A DNA stretch of 64,000 nt, taken from contig NZ_OPYN01000150.1 in assembly GCF_900277125.1 (NCBI RefSeq), positions 129,383 through 193,382 of the forward strand. The letters are read 5' to 3'. Every line of letters starts with the position of its first letter. Positions within the stretch are counted from its first letter, which is position 1. Positions 6,827-15,071 of the stretch are shown here, piece after piece. The notes beneath the pieces are model-generated. The model did not search any database. It worked only from the letters and a program-made list of their open reading frames with translations, and was not told the DNA's origin. Both the position numbers and the translations under genes were made by a program. Source of the stretch: Pseudomonas inefficax (lineage in GTDB: Bacteria; Pseudomonadota; Gammaproteobacteria; Pseudomonadales; Pseudomonadaceae).

Positions 6827-9421
6827 ATGTCGAGGATTGAACAAGAGCCGGTAGTGATGGATGACTTTGAGTCTTGGCTAAATGGTCGCCCTAAGTGGCT
6901 GCAGACTGCTGCACGCATGATGATCGATGCGAAGCGCCAGCTGAGCGAGGGGGAAATTAAGGAGCTTTCTCGGCTCTGCCAGCTTGAGGCCAAAGGCCAA
7001 ACTGACCCAGGATTTTTGAGCATAGTACCTGGCACATTGTCCCAGGCCGCAACCAGACCTCCGGTTAGGATTGATGAAATTCTCGACGTACATGGCCTGA
7101 ACGCCATTAAGGCCGGAGCCAACCTTCCATTCGGCAACTCGAACCTCGCCGTCATCTACGGTCAGAACGGCACCGGTAAGAGCGGGTTTGCACGGCTGCT
7201 GAAGCAGGTTTGCGGATCTCGCTCCAAGGACGAGATTCGTAGCAATGTCTTCGATCCTAACCCCACTGAATGCCGTGCTCACTTCAAAGTCTCAGTGGAC
7301 GGGAACTCTGTCGATGTCCATTGGGACATCCCAAGCGGCCCTCATAAAGCATTGAGGCAGGCCCAAGTCTTCGACAGTAAGGCCGCTCAGCAGTACATGG
7401 GTCGGACTGAAGCTTGCTACGAGCCAAGCCGCATGAAATTTGTGTCGGCGCTCATTACCACCGCAGACGCAGTAAACGTGGAGCTAACCAGGGAGAAGGA
7501 ACATCTGAAGGGAGCCCTCCCTGCCGTGCCTGGCTCCCTATCTTCCACTACCGAAGCGAAATGGTTGCAGACACTCAAAAGCACGACTACAGCGTCGAGC
7601 ATAGACAAAGAGTGCCTTTACACCGAGGAGCTTGATCGTGAGCGAATCGAGAAAGAAGCACTCCTCGCCGAGAAGGATATTTCTGGTCGACTTCAGGCCA
7701 TAGGCAAAGAAAAAACCGCGCTGATAAGCATCGATACGACGATGTCGACCCTCCAACTTGGATCGAATGATGCAGCTGTGCTTGAGCTAGTCGACTTGAA
7801 CGACAAAGCCGTGAAAGCACGAAAAGTCAGTGAAGAGGCTGCGACAGCTATTTTCGGGAAAGCAGAGCTAGAGGGTGTCGGCTCAGCAACCTGGCAGCAG
7901 ATGTGGGAGCACGCTCGCGCGTATTCCACCGCCGCTGCTTATCCTGAGTCGGCTTTCCCAAATGTGTCACCTGAGTCACGATGCGTGCTTTGCCACCAAG
8001 ACCTCGACAATGCGGCAAAGGCACGGCTGGCCGGATTTGAAAAGTTTGTCACCGACGGCCTGGAGACAGCCGCAAAGAAAGCTGAAACAGCGCTAACCGA
8101 TCGTAAGCGTCGTATCCCTGCCCTTCCTTCTCAAGCGGATTGGCTCGTCCATATGTCCACTCTGGGCTTCGAGAAGGCGGAAGCCGAATCTTGGCTCAGC
8201 TCGCTGAAGACACGGTTGGAACGGCTTGCACTCGGTACTCCCCTCGTCGGCCAGCAACCTTTTGATTGGTCGAACATCAACGATGCGGTGAAGAAGAAAT
8301 CCTCCACCTTGGCTACTGAAGAAGCAAGTCTGGTCGCACTGCAGAAAGATGAGCACCGTCAAGTTATGCATCAGCGAGTGCTGACGCTTCAGGCGAAACA
8401 ATGGCTTTCGCAGAACAAGTCTTCAATCGTCGCCGAGAAGGCCCGCCTCACCGCAGTGGCATCCCTAGACAAAGCATCACGCTCGGCAGCGACGAATTCC
8501 CTGACAACTAAAAAGAATGAGCTTGCCAAGACCGAGCTGGATGCAGGCTATCAGACTCGGTTTGTGAACGAGCTGAAGCTCTTGGGAGGTCATCGCATTC
8601 CCGTATCACCACAAAGCAAATCCGGGGGCAAGGGAAAAATAACCTTCGGCTTGAATCTGGTAGGCGCTCATTGCACTCATGGTCCAGAGTACATCCTGAG
8701 CGAGGGTGAGACACGAATAGCTGCACTCGCTGCGTTCCTGGCTGATACAACAGGTTCCAATCAGCTGGCCCCTTTCATTTTCGACGACCCGATCTCATCA
8801 CTCGACCAAGATTTCGAAGAGAAAGTCGTGGAGCGCCTGGTACAGCTATCGCATACAAGACAGGTCATCATTTTTACCCACCGACTTTCGCTGGTTTCCC
8901 TGGTGGATTCCGTTACAGACAAATTGTCCAAGACTCCCGGCATGCCTGCTGTAAAGCCAACGCTCACCTCGCTTCGTAGGATGGACAAAACCGCAGGTAT
9001 CGTGGCTACTCAAAGTGCCCGCGACGCAAAACCAGCTAACGCACTGAAGGGTCTGATCGACCACACGATCAAGCGCCTGAAAAAGCACCAGGAAAACGCC
9101 GAAGTCGATAGCTATGAGGTACTCGCGAAGAGTGCTTGCAGCGATTTCAGAATCATCGTGGAGAAAACAATCGAATTCATTCTGCTGGCAGATGTCGTCG
9201 GGCGCTTCCGCCGCGCGATCAATACCCAAGGCAAGCTACATAAGATTGCCAAGGTAACCACTGATGACTGCTCGTTCATTGATGATCTGATGACCCGCTA
9301 CTCCGTATTCGAGCATGCTCAATCAGAAGAACTGCCGAGCAACGCGCTTGAGCTGGCGGTGTTCGAGACTGATGTTACGGCGTTGCAAAACTGGATAGCT
9401 GAGTTTTCGGCGCGTAAGTAA
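6827..9421 (+). CDS. RloC-like AAA_13 ATPase with zinc hook and candidate anticodon-nuclease tail
   Basis: This 864-aa protein belongs to the ABC/SMC-like AAA_13 group that includes the PrrC and RloC tRNA anticodon nucleases. Walker A is GQNGTGKS (112-119), a zinc-hook C-x2-C sits at 386-389 inside a long helical region, the ABC signature is LSEGE (624-628), Walker B is FIFDDP (650-655) and the H-loop histidine is 685. In the last 100 residues R775-x3-E779 and H805 resemble the Arg-Glu-His arrangement of PrrC. RloC proteins cut tRNA anticodons and halt translation when phage or DNA damage is sensed. The start at 6827 is chosen because the earlier ATG lies in a -10 hexamer and AGAAG precedes this one. 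A plain AAA_13 defence ATPase without nuclease activity is the alternative. Confidence 0.7.
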   Translation: MSRIEQEPVVMDDFESWLNGRPKWLQTAARMMIDAKRQLSEGEIKELSRLCQLEAKGQTDPGFLSIVPGTLSQAATRPPVRIDEILDVHGLNAIKAGANLPFGNSNLAVIYGQNGTGKSGFARLLKQVCGSRSKDEIRSNVFDPNPTECRAHFKVSVDGNSVDVHWDIPSGPHKALRQAQVFDSKAAQQYMGRTEACYEPSRMKFVSALITTADAVNVELTREKEHLKGALPAVPGSLSSTTEAKWLQTLKSTTTASSIDKECLYTEELDRERIEKEALLAEKDISGRLQAIGKEKTALISIDTTMSTLQLGSNDAAVLELVDLNDKAVKARKVSEEAATAIFGKAELEGVGSATWQQMWEHARAYSTAAAYPESAFPNVSPESRCVLCHQDLDNAAKARLAGFEKFVTDGLETAAKKAETALTDRKRRIPALPSQADWLVHMSTLGFEKAEAESWLSSLKTRLERLALGTPLVGQQPFDWSNINDAVKKKSSTLATEEASLVALQKDEHRQVMHQRVLTLQAKQWLSQNKSSIVAEKARLTAVASLDKASRSAATNSLTTKKNELAKTELDAGYQTRFVNELKLLGGHRIPVSPQSKSGGKGKITFGLNLVGAHCTHGPEYILSEGETRIAALAAFLADTTGSNQLAPFIFDDPISSLDQDFEEKVVERLVQLSHTRQVIIFTHRLSLVSLVDSVTDKLSKTPGMPAVKPTLTSLRRMDKTAGIVATQSARDAKPANALKGLIDHTIKRLKKHQENAEVDSYEVLAKSACSDFRIIVEKTIEFILLADVVGRFRRAINTQGKLHKIAKVTTDDCSFIDDLMTRYSVFEHAQSEELPSNALELAVFETDVTALQNWIAEFSARK

Positions 9422-10009
9422 AAGCGCTCATAGTCTTGCCAGAACTGGGCGTGCGGCCTAGATCTGGCCAGGCTCTAGCATGACCGCATAAGGCGGGGGT
9501 ACTAAAAAGTACTAGACGGCAAAAATTCCAAACACCATACCAATTCCTATCAAGCTACCAGCGATGATTTCCCGAATGGCGGTCGTCTCAACGAAGTAAC
9601 ACGGCTACGAGTTCGACTATGAAGCGCACCGTGACGGATAGTCGCCTGCGGAGATTACCCCGAGCAGCTCAACACGCTCATTGATCTCTGCGATCATTCG
9701 TGACAATCGGTTATGACAGACGCGGCCCTGCTTCCGGCCATCCAGGCGTAGATTACACTGAAGACCACCCTGTATACCTCGGTATTGTCAGAAATCGCCA
9801 TCCGCAATCGCTCGTGTACGGCGCGCGAGTGGGGGCAAGACTGGGGCATATTAAGATTTTTTCAAGCTAAAAATGCCGCCCTAGAGCCCAGTCCAAATGT
9901 TTTTTGGCGACCCTGAGAGTCTGTGACTGAGCTCCACCAAAGGCCGTTGCGGTGCATCCATTTGCAACCCTCAAGAACTTTATCGTTACCAGCATCCGCT
10001 CCTTCGGGC
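9422..10009. other. Junction between modules, with att copy 2 and a possible gene remnant
   Basis: The 588-base gap holds copy 2 of the mexT 3' end. On the minus strand, 9617-9787 stays open for 57 codons with protein-like text (NLRLDGRKQGRVCHNRL then SRMIAEINERVELLG), but it lacks an ATG near its beginning and I cannot assign a family. It may be the decayed end of an accessory gene. An inverted repeat GTACT-AAAA-AGTAC lies near 9500-9513. Confidence 0.35.
9894..9926 (+). repeat. att-like repeat, copy 2 (internal)
   Basis: This copy reads Q-M-F-F-G-D-P-E-S-L-stop (TGA), in the same orientation as mexT but with no mexT body upstream. It matches copy 3 at 25 of 33 bases. It separates the ATPase module from the DUF262/toxin module. 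Confidence 0.75.
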
Positions 10010-11971
10010 TCAGCCGCGGTAGTGCGCTTCTATAAGCGCCAGCATCGCGTCAACATGGTCATTGATCTGAGTGTGACCCCAGTCGTCTCCATTGCCCAGT
10101 ACATGGAACATGTGGGCCAGTTTCAAGGAGTCGTACTTCGGTTTGGCGCGGAAGGCCGCCTGCTTCCTGATCACCGCCAGGTTGCTGTACGACGAGTTCT
10201 CTCCCGGGCTGAGCAGTACCAGATTGCCAAAGCCGTGCAGTAGCTGGTCGTCCAGTGTGCTGCCAAACTCTTCGTTCTGAGGGTGCACATGCTCGATCGA
10301 GTTCTTCGATGTGATCCGGTAAGCGTGCAGTCGCCCCGAATGCAACCAATCGAACGAGCGCCGCTCCCGCCAAAGAATGTATTCCAACTTCTGGAACCAG
10401 TAGTGCTCGAAGCTCGTGCCGTGGTGTTCCTTCAGATAGGCGATCTTGTCCTTGATTGGCAAGGGTTCGGCAGTGTCGCTGGAGAGCAGTTGATAACTCG
10501 CCTCCTTCTGAGTCATTTCCGTGAGGGAAAGCTGGTTGTCGATGCTTTCCAGCAACTTCAATACCTGCTGCTCGCCCATACCGGGCGTTTCGATCAGCTT
10601 GCCCAAGAAGGGGGTCAGCCAGTACTGAGCGCTGCGCTCGCCGGTGAGGTAGCGCACGCTTTGCAACTGGCTCAGGTCGGACGTCTCGAGATGCGCGCGC
10701 CATTCCGAAATGATGCGCTTGCGTGGACTGAGCGAACTCAGGCGCAAAGTCCGCTCATCGTCCTCGCCCAGGCGCACCCACTTGACCACCCAACGGTCGA
10801 ACTGGAAGCGCACGCTCCACAGGCATTCCATGAATGCCTTGGCTTGCGCTGCGCTGGCAGTTTCAACAAAGCGCGAGAAGCAGGCGTTGAGGTTACCGTC
10901 GTTCACACGGAAACCGATGTCTTTAGCCCCTTGGGCATGGCGGTAGATTCGGTAGGCGTGCATCAGCAACAGGCCAAAACTGACGATCGATTGATAGCGA
11001 GCCTCATCCTTGTTCTCGGTTTCGTCCACCTGCTCGCCCTGGATTCTCATCGACGAGATTTCGCCGATAGACCGGCCTCTGGTGATACCGGCAGCAGGAC
11101 GATCGAGGGAGAAGAGATCGAAGGAATGGCTCAGCAGGTCATTGATGCCCACCATGTTCCAGCGAACATCGGCGAAGACATCACGCAGGTTCCTTTCGAA
11201 GTAGTTGCCCATGTTCTCGCAGGCCTGCCAGATCCCTTCATACGTAGTGCGGTGATGTTTGATCCGCGACATCAAGCGGGCCTTGAGGATATCCGTCTGC
11301 TCAAGCTGTACGCCGCTTGTGTTGAGCGTGGCGAACAGCTTGTTCAGGTTCATGCCAGCCGGCATGACGTTGTTGACCCACGTTACCTGGTTGAACAGGT
11401 AATAGCCCACCCGCTCCAAGGCCTGCTCACCTCCCGTGGCGCGCAACAGTTTGAGGCGATCGCTGGCGACCTTGCGCGCGGCGCTCAGATGAATCAGATA
11501 AGGATTGGCAGCATCCTCCTTGTCCAGCTGCTTTTCCTCGGTCAAGCCGACCCAGGCACTCAACCGGGCCTGGACTTCGTCGCGGATATTGAAGGTGAGG
11601 CGCGGAACATTGCCCAGCACCACCAGCGACCGCAGCGGCGAGTCGGTTTTCAACGCGCAGAACGCAAGCGCCAGGATCATAAGGGTGGTCATTCGCTGCT
11701 GACCATCGATGAGTTCGTAGGTCATGCTCGCGGCAGGATTGGCGTTGGGTGGCACCACGCTGCTCAGCACCGTCCCGATGAAGTAATGGGCCTGCACCGG
11801 CTGGCCGTCCGCGTCCGGTTCGCTGGCCTGGATGATCTGCTCGAGCAGTTCCTCCACGGCATCGCCGGGCCACACGTACGGGCGCTGGTAGCAGGGAATG
11901 GTCAACGAAATGCCTTGCGCGCACAGCGTGGCGGCGGACTGGACATGGGACTGGACCTGGGCGTTCATCAT
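10010..11971 (-). CDS. DUF262-DUF1524 (GmrSD-like) endonuclease protein
   Basis: This 653-aa protein has the DUF262 ParB-like motifs near its N-terminus: IPCYQRPY (25-32) and DGQQR (89-93), the latter thought to bind and hydrolyse a nucleotide. NTSG follows in the middle of the domain. The C-terminal part carries the DUF1524 HNH signature E-H-V-H-P-Q at 560-565, followed by GNLVLL. GmrSD-type enzymes of this build are type IV restriction enzymes acting on modified DNA; other relatives are SspE and BrxU. The start overlaps the upstream DUF262 gene's stop by 4 bases (ATGA), so the products are probably made in a fixed ratio. Its stop lies 83 bases from att copy 2. Function as a defence nuclease is inferred from the family. 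Confidence 0.8.
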   Translation of the reverse strand: MMNAQVQSHVQSAATLCAQGISLTIPCYQRPYVWPGDAVEELLEQIIQASEPDADGQPVQAHYFIGTVLSSVVPPNANPAASMTYELIDGQQRMTTLMILALAFCALKTDSPLRSLVVLGNVPRLTFNIRDEVQARLSAWVGLTEEKQLDKEDAANPYLIHLSAARKVASDRLKLLRATGGEQALERVGYYLFNQVTWVNNVMPAGMNLNKLFATLNTSGVQLEQTDILKARLMSRIKHHRTTYEGIWQACENMGNYFERNLRDVFADVRWNMVGINDLLSHSFDLFSLDRPAAGITRGRSIGEISSMRIQGEQVDETENKDEARYQSIVSFGLLLMHAYRIYRHAQGAKDIGFRVNDGNLNACFSRFVETASAAQAKAFMECLWSVRFQFDRWVVKWVRLGEDDERTLRLSSLSPRKRIISEWRAHLETSDLSQLQSVRYLTGERSAQYWLTPFLGKLIETPGMGEQQVLKLLESIDNQLSLTEMTQKEASYQLLSSDTAEPLPIKDKIAYLKEHHGTSFEHYWFQKLEYILWRERRSFDWLHSGRLHAYRITSKNSIEHVHPQNEEFGSTLDDQLLHGFGNLVLLSPGENSSYSNLAVIRKQAAFRAKPKYDSLKLAHMFHVLGNGDDWGHTQINDHVDAMLALIEAHYRG

Positions 11972-13440
11972 TTGCCTCCTTGGTAGGCGAGGTCATCGCG
12001 GCTGATGCGTTCGATGGCACTGCGCAACTCCGCATCATATTCACCGGCCACCCGCTGCGGATCAGGCCAGGATAGATGCAGGTTCAGCGTCAAGCCTACC
12101 GACTCCACGAAGCGCTTCTTGATGCTGTTCTTGTCCAGGTGTTCAGCGCTGGCCGTGTAGGTGTAGTCACGCAAGTAATTCAACAGTTCTTGGTGGGTGT
12201 GGGCACTGGCGATCCAGTCCAGCAACGGGTTGTCCTTGAGGTGCGCCTGCACGCCATCTTCCCGGACGCTGACCTCCTTGATCAGGCGATAGGAGAAGAT
12301 CATCCGGAACATCCACAGGCTGGCCTCAAGCAGACGGGAAGTGCCGAACTGGCTGGCGTACATCAGCAACGCGCAATCAAAAGCACGACTGAGAAACACG
12401 CTGCCGCACGCGTCATGGGCCAAGAGCTTGTAGTAGTAGGAGAACGTGGGCTTCTTGGCCGTCTTGTCGACTTCAAGCAAGGTCTTGCGCAAGCCCTGGA
12501 AGTAGCTAACGACACGCATGGTATTGACCCCGGTGCCCAGCGGCTGGCGCATGGCATAACCCGGCTGGACGATCTGTGTTTCCTTGCCCCAGGCATCGCG
12601 GTGCAGTTGCAGAGACCGATAAGCGACGTCGCCGGTGTCGGAGAGAGTGCGCTCGGCAAGCTCCGTGACGATCTGCTTGCGCTCCTGCAGCGGATCGCGA
12701 TCGCTGGCGACGTTGCGCCAGCGCAAACGTTGCCAGTGCCGGGACTTCATGAAAGCCGCGACCAACGGTTTGAGGTCGCCGAGCCCCTCCCAGGTCCGGG
12801 CGAAATCGTCTTGCTCCGCGGCGGCAATACTGCGCAGGTGATGGGCCTTGACGATGTCGGCGCCGCCCAGGCGCACGCCCGAGGTGTTCTGGGTTTCGAA
12901 GAAACGGTAGGCATCGTCTTCACGCCGAGTGACGACCAGGGTCACGTTGATACGGGTGAAGTCGATCCGCGGTAGCCGTTGCTGCTCCAGCCAGCGAAGA
13001 TTCAGCTGGATGCGTCGATGGCTCTCCGGTGCGTTGAACTTCAGCTCGGGCGCGCCCTTCTCACCGTGCTGCAGGTAATGCAACAAGGCCAGGCTGGTGA
13101 TTCGCTGCTGTCCGTCGATGATGTTGAGCAGACCACGCTTGCGCCCGTCGCCCCCCTCCTGATGCAAGATGATGCTGCCCAAGTAGAAATCATGGGCCGG
13201 CGCATCGCTGCTAAAGAAGCTGCGCAAGTCGTCGAGCAGCCGCCCCAGTTGCTCCTCGCTCCAGCGGTAGGGCCGCTGATACTCCGGAAGATGCAGCCGG
13301 CCGAAGATGACCCCACCGTCGCTGGAGGGGATCCGCTTGCCGTTGAACAGGTTGTCGAGGCTCGTGGAGGCGACAGCGATACCCTCCACGTCCAATGGCA
13401 ATTGCGGGGCAAGCGACCGTTCACTCACGGCTTGATTCAT
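11968..13440 (-). CDS. DUF262-only protein, partner of the DUF262-DUF1524 protein
   Basis: This 490-aa protein carries DUF262 motifs LPEYQRPYRW (51-60) and DGQQR (109-113), plus NTSGVRLGG in the middle. No HNH motif is seen in the C-terminal half, so it is not a nuclease by itself. It is the first gene of a two-gene unit with a 4-base overlap. A DUF262 subunit without HNH next to one with it suggests a heteromeric sensor/nuclease complex, analogous to separate GmrS and GmrD, except that here both partners have the DUF262 half. The promoter must lie within 13441-13740. Loss of the nuclease half by truncation is less likely because the length and C-terminal text look intact. Confidence 0.75.
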   Translation of the reverse strand: MNQAVSERSLAPQLPLDVEGIAVASTSLDNLFNGKRIPSSDGGVIFGRLHLPEYQRPYRWSEEQLGRLLDDLRSFFSSDAPAHDFYLGSIILHQEGGDGRKRGLLNIIDGQQRITSLALLHYLQHGEKGAPELKFNAPESHRRIQLNLRWLEQQRLPRIDFTRINVTLVVTRREDDAYRFFETQNTSGVRLGGADIVKAHHLRSIAAAEQDDFARTWEGLGDLKPLVAAFMKSRHWQRLRWRNVASDRDPLQERKQIVTELAERTLSDTGDVAYRSLQLHRDAWGKETQIVQPGYAMRQPLGTGVNTMRVVSYFQGLRKTLLEVDKTAKKPTFSYYYKLLAHDACGSVFLSRAFDCALLMYASQFGTSRLLEASLWMFRMIFSYRLIKEVSVREDGVQAHLKDNPLLDWIASAHTHQELLNYLRDYTYTASAEHLDKNSIKKRFVESVGLTLNLHLSWPDPQRVAGEYDAELRSAIERISRDDLAYQGGK

Positions 13441-13739
13441 AGGACAGTCCTTGTACTGGATTCCGGCGGCCAGCGTCCCCGAAGAGAACGATTAAAAGTC
13501 GCGATAATGGCACATGGCCATTTAATTCAAAAGCGCTATCAGAGCAGCCGCGCGGTCCTGCTCTGCAGCTGGTGGGAACAGAGTTCATGCGCGGTTTGGC
13601 GAGATATGCCTGAGCGATACGGCCCTTGGTCTAGGGTTTATGAGCGGTTTCGGATCGTGTCCCGGAGAGTGGAGTAGCTTATCCTGGCAAGCTTCTGAGC
13701 CTTCGTTCTGCTTTTGCTTGATCAGCGTATGAACCGAGA
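13441..13739. other. Divergent promoter region of module 2
   Basis: This is the gap between the leftward DUF262 operon and the prlF promoter. It must hold the promoter of the DUF262 unit. No gene, clear sigma-70 pair or LexA box was recognised in it. Confidence 0.4.
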
Positions 13740-13768
13740 TTGACCACGTAAGGATTATTCCTTACCAT
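13740..13768 (+). promoter_or_regulatory. prlF-yhaV promoter with palindromic operator
   Basis: TTGACC (13740-13745) and TACCAT (13763-13768) are spaced by 17 bases. A perfect inverted repeat GTAAGGA-TTAT-TCCTTAC (13748-13765) fills the space between them. This is the expected place for autorepression by the antitoxin or the toxin-antitoxin complex. Confidence 0.65.
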
Positions 13769-13795
13769 TCACTCAACCTATCCGGGAGAACCCTC

Positions 13796-14113
13796 ATGCC
13801 TGCCATCCACGAAATCGCCACGTTGACCTCGAAGGGGCAGGTCACACTGCCCAAATCCGTTCGCCAGCTACTGGGCATTGACGCAGGTGGCAAGATCGCA
13901 TTCGACGTACGCGGGGGTGAAATCGTGGTCAGCCGCGTAGAAACCATCCACGAAGACCCTGCCATCGGTGCGTTCCTGGGTTTGCTGGAGGCTGATATCC
14001 GAGGCGGCCGCAACCTCACCACTCTGCCGGAAGACTTGGCGCAAACCATGCTCGCCAACGCAAACCACTGCTCAAACCTGGACGAAGATATCGATGGTGA
14101 GGTCGCGATCTGA
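13796..14113 (+). CDS. prlF: PrlF/SohA antitoxin, AbrB-type
   Basis: This 105-aa protein begins with a swapped-hairpin AbrB DNA-binding domain (TLTSKGQVTLPKSVRQLLGI, then GGKIAFDVRGGEIVVSR). The C-terminal half should wrap the toxin. In E. coli PrlF neutralises the YhaV ribonuclease and represses their common promoter. GGGAGA lies upstream of the ATG, and a palindrome sits between the -35 and -10 hexamers. The stop shares a base with the next start (TGATG), as expected for a coupled antitoxin-toxin pair. Lying at the island edge beside DUF262 genes, it may stabilise the island or serve as an abortive defence. Confidence 0.88.
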   Translation: MPAIHEIATLTSKGQVTLPKSVRQLLGIDAGGKIAFDVRGGEIVVSRVETIHEDPAIGAFLGLLEADIRGGRNLTTLPEDLAQTMLANANHCSNLDEDIDGEVAI

Positions 14114-14574
14114 TGCTGCGACATGGCTGGACACTGTTGTTCCATGAAGGTGTGACTTTACAGCTACGCAAATTGCAAGAAGCCGCCGCCCGGGCCGAGC
14201 AGAACGACCCGCAAGGTTTTGAAAGCAACGCTAACGTGAAGCTGTTTCGGGCATTGAGCCATCTCATCATGGAGGCTGTGCCTACCGATCCGGGCCGTGA
14301 TGAGTTCCGCCAAGGCAACACGCTGGGCACCGCCTACCGACATTGGCGGCGGGCAAAAATCGGTAGGCGCTTTCGGCTGTTCTTTCGCTACGACTCAAGG
14401 TCAAAGGTCATCGTCTATGCATGGGTCAACGACGAAAACACTCTACGCTCCGCAGGCAGCAAATCCGATCCCTACGCCGTATTCGAGAAGATGCTGGGCC
14501 GCGGCAACCCTCCTGATGACTGGGATGCGCTGATTACTGCAACGCGTAGCGACTGGGATGACCCCAAAGCATAA
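14113..14574 (+). CDS. yhaV: YhaV ribosome-dependent RNase toxin
   Basis: This 153-aa protein is of usual family length. It shows the YhaV text LSHLIMEAVPTDPGRDEFRQG, split here as LSHLIMEAVPTDPG and RDEFRQG, then AYRHWRRAKIGRRFRLFFRY and VIVYAWVNDENTLR. The RelE-like fold and the basic Arg/His patch around HWRRAKIGRRFRLFFR fit a ribosome-associated mRNA interferase. It is translationally coupled to prlF. Toxicity and neutralisation are known for the family in E. coli, not shown here. The gene ends 152 bases before att copy 3, so it is the last cargo gene of the island. Confidence 0.88.
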   Translation: MLRHGWTLLFHEGVTLQLRKLQEAAARAEQNDPQGFESNANVKLFRALSHLIMEAVPTDPGRDEFRQGNTLGTAYRHWRRAKIGRRFRLFFRYDSRSKVIVYAWVNDENTLRSAGSKSDPYAVFEKMLGRGNPPDDWDALITATRSDWDDPKA

Positions 14575-14726
14575 GCTGCGCGACTGGGTGACGGATTGCA
14601 CGTTTGACACCGGCCCTCCCCTCGGTGCGTCCACTGTATCCACTCGTAGCTGCTGTAAAAAAAGGGTACATCTGGGGGGTACAAAATCAACTCCCCATTC
14701 ATAACTTTTTGATTTATATGGATGTC

Positions 14727-14759
14727 CAAATGTTCTTCGACGATCCTGACAGTCTTTAG
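14727..14759 (+). repeat. att-like repeat, copy 3 (right end of island)
   Basis: This copy reads Q-M-F-F-D-D-P-D-S-L-stop (TAG), in the mexT orientation and without upstream mexT sequence. The bases after it (AGGCCTTCGGGC) are the best candidate for the sequence that followed mexT before insertion. Confidence 0.8.
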
Positions 14760-14795
14760 AGGCCTTCGGGCAGGCTGTTCAACTGTTCACTTCTG

Positions 14796-15071
14796 TTAGT
14801 CTCTCCGGCACAACATCAGACTTACGCCGATCCCACAGGGCGCCAAGGCCAAACCCCAGAACAACGTCCCCATGGCCAGCCCCAGGCCGGCATGCCCCAC
14901 CAGCCAAGCCACGCTCGATACCAGCAGTGCGGACAACCGCAGAGCGCGTACACCGGGAAACACTCGCGGTTGCATCACCCGCTGCCAATGGCCGGCCTGG
15001 CTCAGCGCCAGCAACACCAGGCCCAGCGTCTGCAGCCCCAACACAAGCCCGCTCGCCAGCCACTCAGGCAT
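14796..15071 (-). CDS. DUF3325-type small membrane protein
   Basis: This 91-aa protein has three hydrophobic segments (LVLGLQTLGLVLLALS; LRLSALLVSSVAWLVG; MGTLFWGLALAPCGIG) typical of the small DUF3325 iron-uptake-associated protein. It is the last gene of the leftward receptor cluster, and its start overlaps the PepSY gene end by 8 bases. Proteins of this kind occur beside PepSY and DUF3649 partners in Pseudomonas siderophore loci, probably in inner-membrane handling or reduction of ferric siderophores. The exact role is unknown. Confidence 0.7.
   Translation of the reverse strand: MPEWLASGLVLGLQTLGLVLLALSQAGHWQRVMQPRVFPGVRALRLSALLVSSVAWLVGHAGLGLAMGTLFWGLALAPCGIGVSLMLCRRD

Larger units (their letters stand above)
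5171..14759. mobile_element. Defence island inserted at the 3' end of mexT, two modules
   Basis: The block is bounded by direct repeats of the mexT 3' end (5138-5170 and 14727-14759) and divided by a third copy (9894-9926). Each module of about 4.8 kb has leftward genes, a divergent promoter and rightward genes. Cargo is a GIY-YIG-like protein, an RloC-like ATPase, two DUF262 proteins and a PrlF/YhaV pair, all families tied to phage defence or addiction. Base composition at 5200-6700 is AT-richer than mexT. No integrase or transposase gene was found, so mobility may depend on a recombinase in trans or may be lost. The boundaries are seen directly; the mobile nature is inferred. Confidence 0.75.

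Noticed and set aside
10283..11986. A 567-codon open frame on the + strand
   Set aside because: It is antisense to the DUF262-DUF1524 gene, whose motifs are clear; the frame is a by-product of high GC codon use and has no family text.
5171..14759. Integrase or transposase gene inside the island
   Set aside because: I looked for tyrosine/serine recombinase and DDE motifs in all frames and found none; only the unassigned frame at 9617-9787 remains open.
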